DNA of 64,000 bases, taken from the NCBI GenBank assembly GCA_963969345.1, contig OZ017768.1:10022193-10086192 (forward strand). The letters run 5' to 3'. Below are positions 30,401 through 43,739 of this stretch, in pieces. This DNA is from Turbatrix aceti (lineage: Eukaryota > Nematoda > Chromadorea > Rhabditida > Panagrolaimidae). The notes beneath the pieces are model-generated. The model had not been told where the DNA came from and did not search any database. It worked only from the letters and a program-made list of their open reading frames with translations. Position 1 is the stretch's first letter. Every line of letters starts with the position of its first letter. A program made the position numbers and the translations under genes.

Positions 30401-33400
30401 TTCAGAATTCTATGTTATAAAAACAAAAAAGTGACACATCACAAAAGCCAATTACGTTTCTATTCCAGACATCCCACGCACACAGTCAGGACTCAAGACC
30501 CATAACGACAATACCCACTTCCACCCCCTCTTCCTCCTTTTTCTCACTCGATACCTATAAAAGCCACGACGATGACCTCTGTATCCTGAAATGCTCCAGA
30601 ATACAGAACACAACTCACCTTCAGTCAGAAAACATCCTTCAAGGTCACTTGGCGCTTCGACGAGACTGCTCCTGCTTGAGTGGCTATTGTCAAACTACTA
30701 TTTTCACTATTCAACGGTTTCTGGAACCCTTCAGACCGATACTTCAAAGGTCAGTTTGCCGGTTTTTTTTGTCGTTGAGGGGGAGTAAAAGTAAACTTTG
30801 TGCAATTTGCAAAATTTTTTGTCCAGAGTTTATTGAAACTGAAAACTGAAAGTTATTGCTGCAGACTAACTGTCGACTGCTTTCTTTGTCTATAGATAAG
30901 ACTGGGAACTGCAGTCAGGCTACAAACAAGAATTTACTTACCATTTTTGTAAATTTGAAATTTTTTAACTCAAATTACCAAATTTTTGTCACCGTTTTGG
31001 TATTTAGATTTAGATACCAAAAAGTTTTTACTCAGAAAATGATCTTATTGAAATTCAGTTACGGAACTTACTGTCAGCAAAGTTTTATTTAACACATATT
31101 GATAAATAAGTTTCTATTTTTTCTAATGTTGAAGTTCTCTGAATTTCGAAAAAATTGGCTGCGAACCAAAAAACACCCATTTTTTCATTACTTCTGTTCT
31201 TTTTTTAATAATTGGGGCTTATCTTTGTTTTGTTTTCTTATTTACTACAAACCCTCCCATAAACCTCACTAAACGCGTTCAACCTACACACGTTTCGCAT
31301 CAACATAAAAAACATAAAATGCTACCCAGGTAGTGTAACACGAAACAACAAATACTAGTTTTTTGTTCTTGTTTCTTATTTTTGAGCATTTTTTGATACT
31401 TAAAAAAATGCTTTTTGCACGTATCAAGTGCGTTCTTAAAAAAAATGTCAAAGTGAAAACAAGTCGGTACTGTATCTTGGCCAAAAAATTGTAATACGAT
31501 GCTTGTATATTTTGTGATAATTAATTTGTAGACTAGAAATCAGTAAATTTTAATACAAAATTTTTACAAAAGAAAACATAAAAAATCTTTTTTTAATTTT
31601 TTGTAAAGTGGAAGATTGTTAGAAGTAATTTCTGTTAACCGATGTCTAATTTTTGACACACTTTCCCTTTTCTTTCCTCTTTTTTTTCGTTTATCCGCTC
31701 GTCTGATCTCATTCGTCTTACACAAATACACTTACCAGACAAATAATTGTTTATTTATTTTTTCCTGACTGTCTACTTTCTTTTTTTGCCGCAAGTGAAA
31801 GTGGTTAGTTATGCGCATGTTCGGTCAACAGTTACATACCCCATTATTTTTTTGAAATATAATTATGTAAACTGGATGTATAAAAAAGGGGGTCAACATT
31901 GGTTCTTATTCACTATCGTCACTTTTCCATGAAAAATGAATAAAAAAAATTTGTTAATTAACGACCGGCGCCAGGGGCCAATTACTGTCCCTGCTACCGG
32001 TTAGTCTTTGTTCCCGGTAAAAAATTGGAAAGAAAAGGATTGCAAAAATATAAAGAGTAATAAATTTTTTTTGTATGATTTTCTTGCGTCTGATGATTGC
32101 GTGAGAAAAGACCGGTCATCGTGGTGTCTCTCTGTCCTGTGCTCTTCCGCACCAATGAACGAAGACAGACAAAAAAGTTGCAATGTACTCTAAATTAAGG
32201 AAAACTTGGTTACTAGGCGCATGTTTCGGATGATTCACTTGATCCAGCTTTTTTTTGGGATGCATTGGATTTTCAATTAGTCGAGGGAAGAATGAATGGA
32301 CGATGATGATGATGGCTTGAACCAGTTGATTGACATCATTCATTGAGGATCAACATGAAATCAAACTTGAAAACAAGAAATGAGTGTATCGTAATCAAAC
32401 AAATGTTCGTTTGTGTTCGCAAACAAATTAAAAAAATATGATAATTCGTAAAAGGATCAAGCGCATGCGCACTTTCTTGGTGTTCTGAAGCGAAATTCTG
32501 TTTTCTGTTTTCAAATCATAGAAACTTTTTTTGCACATAAAATACATAATCGTCAATTTATTCGTTCATCCATCCGTAGTACAAGTCCAAGGACAAGAAT
32601 ACCTGTCTGCCCTGAAAGAAAGAAACCGAGCTTGTCTACCTGACCAATCCTGCGCAGACCAATCAAAAACCAACAATTCCGTATACATGTCAAGAACTAC
32701 CCCACACAAACTTGAATTGTATCCATATTGCATCAATGAGATCAAAAAAAGGGAATAAAAAAGTCAAACCGAGATCAGCATCTGTACAACCTTTCAACTG
32801 AATCTACACCTGCTTGACCAATGCAAACTTGCCAAATGTGAAGAACTTGCCAGGTGTATGCGTCATCGCATGTCTGTTCAACCAAAAAACAGAATCCTTT
32901 CATCTCATCTCAAGTAGCTGATAGAAAAAAGGCCTGACAGATACTTTACCGCTCATCCATCCAAATCGTCTCCGTCGTCGTCTCCATTACCTCTGTCGCC
33001 ACCGTCGCACTACACCTACACCTACTCATAACCACCAACCGGCTGAATCCACGGTCAACGTCGTCTTCTGTGTCGCGCATGCGTGTGTGTGTGCAGGGAA
33101 AAAGAAGAAAGGTTGTCTCAGTTCTTTACTAATTCTATCCTCCTGTCAGTGGGGCGAACGAACGTTGTTCTGTTTCTGAGTTGCTATTCAGCGTGATTTT
33201 GCTACTCCCATCACGTCTAGCAGCAACATTTGGATATTCCAATAGCTGGAAATGTTTTGGATACAAAAAAAGAGATGGAATTATTCCAAGCTCGACGCTT
33301 CATCGGCTCAGAATTCCTATCGTCGGCATCGACAGCATGCTTCGTCTTCAGCATCACCGGCCCAGGTGCCTTTGTGAGTTTTTGCGTCTTTCATGGATTT

Positions 33401-33691
33401 TGTCCTTGATTTGTACTTTTTTTTTCATTTAAAAAAATGCCAAAAAATGTTTTTTACTCCAGTTAAAAAATGTTCCTAATTTTTTACAAATCCAAATAAT
33501 ATTTTTCTCTTTTTTCATTTATTTTTCATAATAGTCCAAAAATGTTCGACCCAATTAATCAAAAAAATCAAGTTTAAAAAAATCACTTTTTTTCTCACCA
33601 TCATTTTCCCATGCTGCCGCCCTGCAGAAAAGTGATTTACAATGGCCCCCTAAAAACCAACCACCTTGACACTCTGACACCTTGCCACTGA
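27469..33691. other. Gene-poor stretch, left part (6.2 kb)
   Basis: No exon with recognisable protein similarity and no frame above about 150 codons on either strand. It consists of AT-rich DNA with poly(T)/poly(A) tracts and a few GC-richer islands (about 28500-28640, 29600-29760 and 32930-33090, the last with CATCCGTC/CCATC-type low complexity). It could carry distal regulatory DNA or non-coding transcripts for the neighbours. Confidence 0.4.
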
Positions 33692-34305
33692 CAAGGAAAG
33701 TGTCAGGGTTCATTTTGGAATTTCTTCACGAAACTTTGCCAAAAGTTTAATTTTACTATGAGAAGTTTATACTGAAAAATTCAGTTGCACCGCTCATGAT
33801 CTGACAAAGTTACGGTAGTCGAAAATCACGTTTTTGCCATTTTTGACGATTTTTGGCACGTTGTAGCTAACGAACAACGTTGTTTTCAAAATCAGGGTGT
33901 GCATCAATCGACGTAGTTTTGCATGGAGAATCAGATAAAAATATAAAAATTTAGGTTTGTCACCTTAAAAAATGCCGAAATTTGCATTTGAAAAATGGTG
34001 ACAATGGCAACATTGGTTTCGGCATTTTTCAAGGTCACAACCCTACGTTATTATATTTTTAACAGATTCTCCATAAAAAAATACGTCGATTGATACGCCA
34101 CTTGATTCTGAAAATGCCGTAGTTGCTTAGCTAGAACGTGCCAAAAATCGTCAAAAATGGCAAAAACGTGATTACCGACCACCGTAACTTTGTCAGATCA
34201 TGAGCGGTGCAACTGAATTTTTTAGTATAAATTTTTCATAGTAAAATTAAACTTTTGGCAAAGTTTCGTGAAGAAATTCCAAAATGAACTCTGACACTTT
34301 CCTTG
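33692..34305. mobile_element. Palindromic MITE with 3-base target duplication
   Basis: Long imperfect inverted repeat. CAAGGAAAGTGTCAGGGTTC at the left pairs with the complement ending CTTTCCTTG at the right, and the arms continue for about 200 bases (for example GATCTGACAAAGTTACGG against CCGTAACTTTGTCAGATC). Even the centre is partly palindromic. TGA flanks both ends (33689-33691 and 34306-34308); a 3-base duplication would fit PIF/Harbinger-type elements, but such a short match is weak evidence. No coding capacity. Confidence 0.65.
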
Positions 34306-34308
34306 TGA

Positions 34309-37300
34309 GAGAAACCCCAAACGCGTAAAAAAAATATAAATTTGATTGCGCAATTGAGAGTTCGTGTAGAATAATGACTGCCGCTGCCGACTTCGAGCAA
34401 AGATACGATTTTCAATCTGTCTCGTGTGAGAGAAATCCATGATGAGAAAAATTCAAACTTTGACCCTTGCATCCGTTGATCAATCCGCCGGGAAAGCAGG
34501 AAGGGGGCGGAGCTTGGCGGGCATTGTCTTTTTTTTTATCTGATCTTTTTTGTTCAATTTGTTTGTTTGTCAGTGAGCGTTATTTTTTGTGCTATAAACA
34601 ACAAACACAAAATTTGTTTCTAAAAAACACAAAAAAAGCAATATTAGAAAAATTATTACGTTGACAAAAAATTGAAAAACAAATAATAAAAAAATAAAAA
34701 TCGTCCGCTACTGTAAAAACAAAAGTAATCGCAGAATTAATTTCAGATTTTTTTTTAATTTCAGAATTATTGCAAAATAAAATTAAAAAAAACCGAATAA
34801 AAACCAAATTGAACCTATTTTTCTTAACATGAATAATATCTTTTGGCAAGAAAAAAAATTAATACAAATAATATGAAAATGTAGAAAGAACGGACACAAA
34901 AAACACAACATTTCCTAGTTTTTCTCAAACGATTTTTTCGTATTTTATTCTTCGCACGTTGCACGCAGCTTGCCGACATCCTAAAAACCCAAAATCGTCC
35001 TCTTATACAACAGCTGTATTTTTTCTCATTGTTTTTTCATCCTTTTGTCACCCTTGGTCACCTCCACCACCGCCGCCTGCCGCGAGCTATACCAGCCGCC
35101 AGTTGTTGCCAATTCCCCGGTTCCCTTCTCTGATGTGAGCCAGGCGACAAGCATCTTCTTCAGCTGACGTCCTGTCCAGTCCCTCTTCGCTGTCCGATCG
35201 CCTCTTTCTTGCTGGTCACTCAAACTCACTCAAACTCGTGATTTGTTTTTTTTCATAGTTAGTTGATTCGTCATGATGGGATTTTCCCTACGTTGGCGTG
35301 AGACGATTTCGATCGACGTCATCGATAGTTGAGATAACTTTTTTTTATTTTCCTCAGACACCTAAAAAAGAGCCTCTCAGATGAGCTGTCACGTTTTTTG
35401 TTCATTCCTCGACTTTTTTATCATCAGTTTTATGAATTGTTCTGTCGTCGTCTCCGTTGCCGTGATTGTCTGCGTGATGGCCAGCAGTCGCTATCGTCCA
35501 TCCGGTTGTTGTTGGATGTTGGGGACAATGATAGCGATAGCGACGTCGACGCAGATGACGAATGAAAACGCAGATCACGCTACCGCATTTTCGTCCAGCG
35601 TGCTTCGATAGTATACAAAAACTTGGTCAAGCGTTGAAATTGTTGTGTGATACTTTACTTTTTTTTATTTGTTTGTTTTTTACGGTGAAAATAATTGACA
35701 ATTTAAAAAAAAATTAAATTGTTTCCTAATTTTTATTATAACGTCATTATTTTTTTTACTTTCCTTTTAATCACAATTTTTTTATTGTTCAGTACAAAAA
35801 AAAAGTTTCGGTATAAGTCCTTTCTTTTTTTCCAAGTAAATAATTTTTCTAAAGCTGACCACATATTTTTTCTCCCAAATTAATTTACATTTTTCTCATC
35901 CCGCAATCTTGCCACGATGATGCCTGTCTGATGTGATATTGCGTAATGCCGAATACTTTTACTTTGCCTTTTTTTCCGATCACCCTTGAGTAATGGCCCC
36001 AAGTCATGGGAACAAACAAACATGCGCCTACTATAATTTGTCAAAGGCGTTCGGACATGTGCACTGAAGGTGACAATTGTTTTGCAAATCCACTGGGAAC
36101 TAGGATGGGAGAAGTTGAGAGTGTAAAGGCACGTGGGACAGGAAAAGTAAAGTATTGTCAAGCAAGGAGGGAAGTTCATGAGAACCATGTTTTTTTTCAA
36201 TTTTTGAGACTTTTTTATAATTTTTCACGTTCAATTTAAAAAACAATTATTGACTGGTAATATTTTTTATTATCCTTTGAAAATTTGATCTGCTGTTTTT
36301 TGGATTTTTTATATTTTTTTTAATATTTTGGAATGAAAATTAAAATATTTCATTTACTTTTTTTGAAATGTCAATTTTTTCCCCCAGTTTCTTTCCTTCA
36401 CCTCTGTCCAATATTTATCGCAGGCAGTGTCCACGTTGAAAAAGAAGAGCAGAACTACTAGGAGGATAAAGATATAAGACATCTAATGACTGGACATGCA
36501 CTACTTACAAATTGCCGCCAGCCGCGACTGCAATCGGCCAGACCGGGCCACGCTGAAAAACGAAGAATGAAAAACTATGTTCGCGCAAATCGCGCACGTA
36601 TAAACTCAAACTAAATACTATCGATGGACGTGACCGATCATTACCGGATGTAAAGCTGCTACTGAAAAAAAATTGCCAGAGAAGTATACTAGTGTCATTC
36701 GAAGGAGATCAGGTGATTTTGTCTTCGCCTTCTGATTTTTTCCCTCAAAAAACTTTCTGACGAAAAATATTTTTTTATTGTTTTTGACGGGATACAAAAT
36801 ACCAAAGACATTCCAAATGCCAGGCCTCTCTTTGCTATTTAGTTAACGCCCTCGCTGACCTATTCTTCTCTTTTTTATATAATTTTTTATTCCCATGCCA
36901 TTTTCTTTGTCCTTGCATCGTCTTTTTTTCTTACGAACCGTTGTGCTGGCAACGAACAGAACCCATGACGATCCAATCGAAAAAGCGGATGATTTTTTCT
37001 TTTTTCAAGGAACAAAAAAGCGGAAGAAAAGACCCTTTTTCCTGTTTTTACGGCTTTCACTCATTTTTTTTCTCTGGTCAATGCAGGTCACGTGTTGTGA
37101 CCTTCTCTCCCCCGCAATTTTTTTGCGAATTGCCATCGGCGTTTTATGAATAAATAGCCTCTATCTGGGGTTTTTTATCCTGTTTGTTGGTCAGACACTT
37201 GACCGTGTGATCACGGAGTTACCAGTTATGAAGTTGTGTCTGACGGTAGACAAAACACACGCTCACAGAGGCGTGATCAAGTGAGGTCTTATTAGGTCAC

Positions 37301-39446
37301 TCTCTCTTTTTTCTATCACTTAAGGCAGAACTTTTTTGTATTTGAATGTAAACGAAAAGTGAAATCATCAGAATTGGCGGGTGAGTTATTTGGTTCGTCT
37401 ATCGACGGCATTGCATCGTTTAGTCGCTGAGCACAAAATGTGCTGTTTGACTGAATGATCTTAGCCCAGCTCATATCCCATATCCTATCGGTCATTCTTA
37501 CACTCACTCAGCCGGTTGACAAGCAAACAAGGAAGGCCAAATAGGCAACACAGTATGACCTGTTTTGCCTTCCTTGTTTGCTTGTTGTTCGATCATTCGT
37601 CCAAGCTTTTCTGCTTGCTCACTTTCTGTCGAACACGCCTTTTTCGCCCCCAACAAGCGGCTTATCATCCTACTTCCTGCTTTTCTCCCTAAATATCCTT
37701 ATTTATTGACGATGATTAACCCACGGTCAGCAAAAAAAATTAAGTTGTCAAGTTGTACAATTTGTTGACACATTAGCTGTAATAGGCTTTGCTTTGTCTG
37801 ATGGTTATTCCGTGGTACGTGCTAGTGTTGACTTGGTCTTTGGAAGACTATGTGAGGGAAGAAGAATGATTGAGATCAAATCGTGGTGCATTTTCAAACG
37901 GAAGCAGGGTTTATAAAGTTCGCCAAGATTTAGGCGCTTCGGACTCTTTGTTCTTTCGTTAAGTTGTCGTCGACATTTTTTGTGCAATTATATTTTCATG
38001 CGTTTTTAAATAAAAAAACAATTCACATTAATTTTTTTTATTTTATTTTAAAATTTCCAAAATTCGTTTCAATTTGAAAAGTAAACTTTTCACTTTTTTA
38101 ATTCTGGGTTTTTTCAAAACAGTTTAAAAAAAATTTAAGAATTAGTTTTTTTGCTTTAGTTTTGGTTAAAAATCCCCAGAATAGTCTAGAATACGCCTCC
38201 GTCCATAAAAAGACCAGTGATATCCCATCAATGATAAAAAACAAAAGACTTGTCGCAACTGTGTTTTACAACTCTTCATTTTTTGATGCTGACATCCACG
38301 CGATAACAATAAACTTCTTCCCCTCCCTTTACCCCCACAAACCACAACTCTCTCTCTACGGAGAAATCCCCTTTTTATAATCACGTGTAACCACAAAACT
38401 CTCCTCTGTCCTCCTCCTCATCCCCGAAGGCCAGGCCGGGCAACCTTTTATGTAAGAAAGCGAAACCCGTTTGGCTTGGGTTGTGGTTAAAAAAATAGAT
38501 CTATAATTTGTTTTGTTATGCGCTGACCACCTGAAAAGTGACCGGTTTATTCCCATACCACTGCAACAGCAATCCTTTCTCTTCTTTTCTTATTTTCGTA
38601 TTGCGTAATCTGAACCTGCGCGTATAGGAGGGGGGGGACGTAGGTATGGGTAATGGATGACAATTGTTTTGAACTCGTAGAAGCAGCAGATGGTAACTAA
38701 GTAGGTAGGACTTGGAGTACGTATTTCACATACGATACTCTAAATAAGTATGATTTGGAGGTCGTCTTTGCAGGTCAGATGACCAGTTGACCTTTATCTG
38801 CATAGTCTTGGGTCTGTCTGACCTCTTGCACTTATTGGGTTTAAAGGTTCCAAGTTTTTTGTTAAAAAAAATGCTGTGTCAATTTTTATATCTGTTGATT
38901 TTAAATTTAGTTTTTTAGTCAGTAAAAAAATTGTTATCCAAAATAACTTCGCATTTCACCTTCAAATCTCACCTTGACTCGAATACCTGGATTATGTTCT
39001 CATAATCGTGTGCCTTATATATTGTTCTCTGATTCTCGATGGCGTCACGTCTCTTTGTAACTTTAAAAAACCGATCAAAAACATCGTACGTAGACGCAAA
39101 AGGAAAGTAAGCGATAATTATTCGATGGTGAACAAAAAATGGGCAACACGGTGTATCAAGTCGTACAAATACTCATCCAAGGCAAAAATGTCATCAAAAT
39201 CTGTCCAAAACGTTGTTTTTTGTACAAATGACGTACTTTTAAAACAATAAACTAAATTTTCGATTTGGGGGGTCTCATTGTCACTTTTTTGCCACTTTCA
39301 ATTAGGTTGAAAGTCGGTGTCGAAATGTTGCCGGCAGCGTGCACAATTTTTTTTGTAATTTTGTATAACTGTAAAAAGGACAGCGTGAGAATACCATAAT
39401 TTTTTAGATTACCAGATTTTTTCACTCAAAATCCTTTTTTTTTAGG
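34309..39446. other. Gene-poor stretch, right part (5.1 kb)
   Basis: No convincing exon. The frames 35381-35611 and 35026-35229 face each other in a GC-richer patch but lack any domain or splice support. A perfect hairpin at 37519-37585 is listed separately. The last 200 bases before 39447 should hold the transporter promoter; a TTTTTTTTAG acceptor lies directly before its start codon. Confidence 0.4.
37519..37585. ncRNA. Isolated perfect hairpin (possible small-RNA precursor)
   Basis: ACAAGCAAACAAGGAAGGC (37519-37537) pairs over all 19 bases with 37567-37585, with a 29-base loop that can form a few more pairs. The size suits a short hairpin RNA precursor, but the lack of bulges and the lack of other evidence mean it may simply be a small inverted duplication. 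Confidence 0.25.
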
Positions 39447-41690
39447 ATGCCCCGAATCGTACCAGCCAGCGTGTCCCCCTCCCACGCTCTACCAGATGCA
39501 TCCTCTACCCAGTGCATTGTCGACGTGCCATCTACGACGACCGTCGCTTCTGACACCCTGCCAGAATTGCCGACGAAGCCTCCCCCTTCGCCATTCAAGA
39601 AGCCGTCCAAATCTCGATTCTTTCCTTCACTTCGCTTATTCATGGCCCTTCTCCTCATGCTTTGCTTCGTCGCCCTCGCTGTCTCAACATCTAATCTCTC
39701 AGTATCCATGGTCTGCATGGTGAAAAAAGACGCAACTGAAACCCCCGAACACATAGTCGATGACATCATTCGTCTTCGACGAAACACCAACAACAGTGCC
39801 GTCGGAGAGTACTTGGACATTGAGTTGGGGGTCATAGCCAATTCTACAGTAACTAATGAAACGGAAAAATTGACTAAATGTGAATTGGCGAGGCTAAGAA
39901 AAAGGGCCATCGAGTACGACAAGCATCCTGAGATGATACCCAACATGAAAGATACCATCGATTCAATGAAGGTCGAAAACAAGACCTGCATGTATTCCGG
40001 AACAATTAATTGGACCGGTGCTGAGCAAGGTTTGTTCAATTTCTTGTGAAACATTTGATTTTGATTTGAATCAAAAAATATTTACCATTTTCTACTTTTG
40101 GTGAATCTTACCACAAAAAATGAAAAAAATAACCTTGGCGTTACGTTCCAAAACAAACATTTTTTATAGACGTTTGGCTACCACCTGGACCAAAAACGTT
40201 TTTTGTACTGTTTTGTACTCTTCTCAAACCCTCACGTACTTTCAGGTCTCGTCTTCGCGTCCCAAAACGTTGGATCTCTGTTCATGATCTTTACCGGTGC
40301 ATACGCCGATCGCCTGAACTCCAAGTGGTGCGTCGTGCTTGCTCTCATCTTTCTTATTATCTCCAACGCTGCTCTACCCTTCGTCGCACGCATCTCTTTC
40401 TGGCTAGCGGTTGGCGCCCGGATCATGACCGGCCTTGCTGACAGCCTGCTATCTCCCTCTACCAACTCCATGATCACTCGATGGTTTCCACCCAAGGAGC
40501 GTCCCTTTGCCATCGGTCTCATTACCGGTGGCCGACAGGTTGGCACGCTACTCATCCTCCCAACAGCTGGATATCTCTGTGATAATCCCACATTAGGCGG
40601 GTGGCCTGCTATCTTCTACCTGAGTTCCTTCATCGTCAGTACAATTTTATTGTTGTGGATTGTACTCTCTGCTGACAAGCCAGCCAAACACTGCTGCATT
40701 TCATCCAAGGAGGAAACCTACGTTCAGGCCAAAATTCAAGCGGAACACGTGGGGAAACGATCCGAGAGAAAATCCGTGCCTTGGAAAGAAATTTTCCGAT
40801 GTGTGCCGCTTTACGCGGGTGTCGCGGCACTCATCTGCCACGAGTACCCACTGGTCATTATGCTGCAGCTGCTGCCTATGTATATGAAGGACGTGCTCAA
40901 GCTCAACACTTGGCAAAACGGGTTATACTCGGCGTTGCCACCCGTCGTACTTTTCTTCTCAAAAACCCTGAGTTCATCTCTCGCCTCAGCGATTGGCAGC
41001 AGAAAGCGGGGTCGATTTGTGTTTTCCCACACGGTTCTTGTACGGATCTTCAACGGAACCGCGTCTCTAGGATTGGGGATCTGCATCGGGTTGGTCCCCT
41101 TCGTAGGGAATCACGTGTTATCCGCGATCTTTCTTCTGTGCTTCGCCAATGTCTTTGCCGGCATGCACACCCCCGGAGTACAGACTGCCCTGCTCCAGCT
41201 TGCTCCAGCCTACTCTGGTATCGTAACCGGCATTGCCTTCTTCTGCGTGGCCTGCACTTCCATCTTCAACAAGATCGTCTCCAACATGATCCTCTCTAAC
41301 GGGACCCTGGCCGAATGGACGCTTGTCTTCGAGATCAGCGCTGTGGTTGCCGTGTTACCGGTGTTCTTCTTTACCATCTGGGGATCGGCTGACCGCCAGC
41401 CCTGGGCGACAACAAAGTCCGCAGATATCAGCGATAGCAACAACAAGACCCCAGCTTGTGTCGAAAAAGACGGCCCTGCACCGCAATTTATTGTTGGAGG
41501 AGACGAGTCCGCAGACGACGATTACCTGGCCAATGGACTGAAGTTTACGCTGTTCCTCAGCGAAGTCGCGAGTCTACATGGCGGCATCGACGAAGATTCA
41601 GTTGAAAGCGACGAAACTGATTCAACTCACATTGCTGAGGATTTTGACGATACCGATGATGAACACAATCATCACCGTCAGAAGTACTGA
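39447..41690 (+). CDS. SLC17-type major facilitator transporter
   Basis: Two exons, 39447-40029 and 40246-41690 (GTTTGT donor, CTTTCAG acceptor); 2028 bases, 675 residues. The start codon directly follows a TTTTTTTTAG acceptor. Residues 1-60 form a Ser/Pro-rich cytoplasmic tail. The first helix follows (RLFMALLLMLCFVALAVSTSNLSVSM), then a long N-glycosylatable loop (NNS, NST, NET, NKT, NWT). Exon 2 carries the rest of the MFS core: NVGSLFMIFTGAYADRLNSKW (MFS loop 2-3 signature), RIMTGLADSLLSPSTNSMITRWFPPKERP (SLC17 signature) and GGRQVGTLL. The C-terminus is a long acidic Asp/Glu/His tail. SLC17 members move phosphate, sialic acid, glutamate or nucleotides; the substrate here cannot be told. 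Confidence 0.9.
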
Positions 41691-43739
41691 CAACAAGTAC
41701 TGTAGACATATCACTTGTTGAGTGCAATGTACGACCCCACCCCTGCTTTAGCCCAAAGCTTTACCAAAATTCATCCCTTAACCAAAGTAACTAGACACAC
41801 CCGGTGTATACGGTACTATTGCTCTTATTTTTTTTGCGTTTTGAATACTGTAAGTGCTCCATTTTAGGAACGGGTACGATTCTCTCTTTTTGTTTTATAT
41901 CGAGAAACTGCTACTTACTATTTACCTGCTTTACTCTCTTGGATTCTAATCACTTTTTATGCCTTTTAAATCTTTCAGTGGCAATTCTAATTTCTGTTTT
42001 TGTATCATAAGCGTTGTACGAAGATCAAATTGTAGTGTGTACTTATATGTTGTGTTATTTGTCAATAAAATCATTTTAAAATTGTTTGTCGACATCGAAG
42101 ATTTTTGGACTTCTTGACGCATAACGGAAAAAAATATTAATAAATAATTTTTCAAAGAATTTATTTAATTCGTCAATGAAATCATAAATAACTCGTCGAT
42201 GGCAATGGTGGGCTTGTTTATAATAAATGCAGACAAAAATAAAACGCTTCAAATGCACCTGCCGTCATGGCACATGCATTTTGTTTATCGAAGAGGTACA
42301 TAAGTATTGACCGATGTAGATAAATGCCATTTCTTTGCCATTGCTTGGCAAACGGGTAAATAATATTTATTGGCTCATAGAATAAATTTACTATATAAAA
42401 TATATATCTATGTAAATATCACACAATGTTAATGTTTTTATTGGTTACTGTATTTGTGTGTAAAGCTATGGCCACTAAAAATAGTATATTCAGAAACCAA
42501 TGAACTATAAATAGATATCTGCTTATTTTATCGAAACAACACAACATGGTTTTTTATATATTTTTATATTTTTTTTATATATTACATGGTTTTATATATA
42601 ACATTCATTATATAAATATTAGAACTATTTGTATATAGACCAGTTCATGGCTTCATTGAATTTGGTTCTATCATACAACAAATTTGCAAGTATGTATTTT
42701 TAATATTTATGAAAATTGATAATAATATTGTGTCCATTTCAGGCATTATTCAGTGACAAAAGTTTGGAAAAATTATTTAATAATTAAGAATGGGACAAGC
42801 AACTGTTGATATGGAGACCGACGAAAAAGAGATTACCCAGCCGATCGGGCTACCGACTGCATTAACAATTATCGCTCCCCTTCTGACAAATCCAAGGATT
42901 GACGCCTACGCCACTGAAAGAGAGCAATTATAATTGCTGAAAAATCATGTTTCAAAAAACTGTTTGTAGAAATTTGTAGCAATATGTACATATTTTAATA
43001 TTTAAAAAAAGAATTACTCTTGGTCCCTGGTGCTTGCATTAAAATTTTCACAGCGTCAAAATATTTATGTATGTTATAAACCGGGGTACATACGTACAGA
43101 ACAAAATAAAAAAAACTAAGAAAAATAAAAGACACCAGTTTTTTTTAGTTTGGATTTGTATGCGCGCAGTACCCTTCGTTGGCTACTGCTGTATATCATA
43201 ATGCGATTCCATGGGACGTCTACCTCTGTCGACGGATGCCGACGTGGACTTCGGAGTAAGAAAGTCGTGAAGTCCTGAGGCATGTTTGCGTTGTTGTCTA
43301 AATATTATAATATACTCATCAAATACAATTTTACTTTTTGGACACCATAAAAACAAAAAGTTGTGAATAGATATACAACTTTGATTCTCGAGAGTGTCAC
43401 CATGTTTTAACATAAAACAACACGCATAAGCATACATATCAATTTAAGCATCAAAAAAGGCAAACTACGTTTCTAGGTACATAAGAACAGTATTTTTTAA
43501 AACAACCGTATGTTTTTTGTTGTTGCTAGACAACTAATAAATATATAGTGTTCTATGTGACTTTAATATCAGGGATGAGAAGGATAGTTAGCTTGTTCGT
43601 AGTGCCGTTTAGATGCATGTGTTCCGACTCTCATTTTACCGGCACCGACACGTTAGTCAGACTGCCAGGTAATAAAAATTGTTCATAACTTTTATTATTT
43701 TTTTTTTTATTTTTTAAATTTTTTTTTATTACTTCAATT
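41691..43739. other. AT-rich intergenic region with a possible small exon
   Basis: 3' flank of the transporter, then very AT-rich DNA with a TATATATTT low-complexity patch near 42540-42620. At 42790-42933 an open frame of 47 codons (MGQATVDMETDEKEITQPI then GLPTALTIIAPLLTNP) follows a TCCATTTCAG acceptor about 50 bases upstream. It could be a small gene or one exon, but I recognise no family. Confidence 0.3.

Noticed and set aside
35026..35611. Possible small genes facing each other
   Set aside because: No family features, no splice support and no conserved motif; composition alone explains the open frames.
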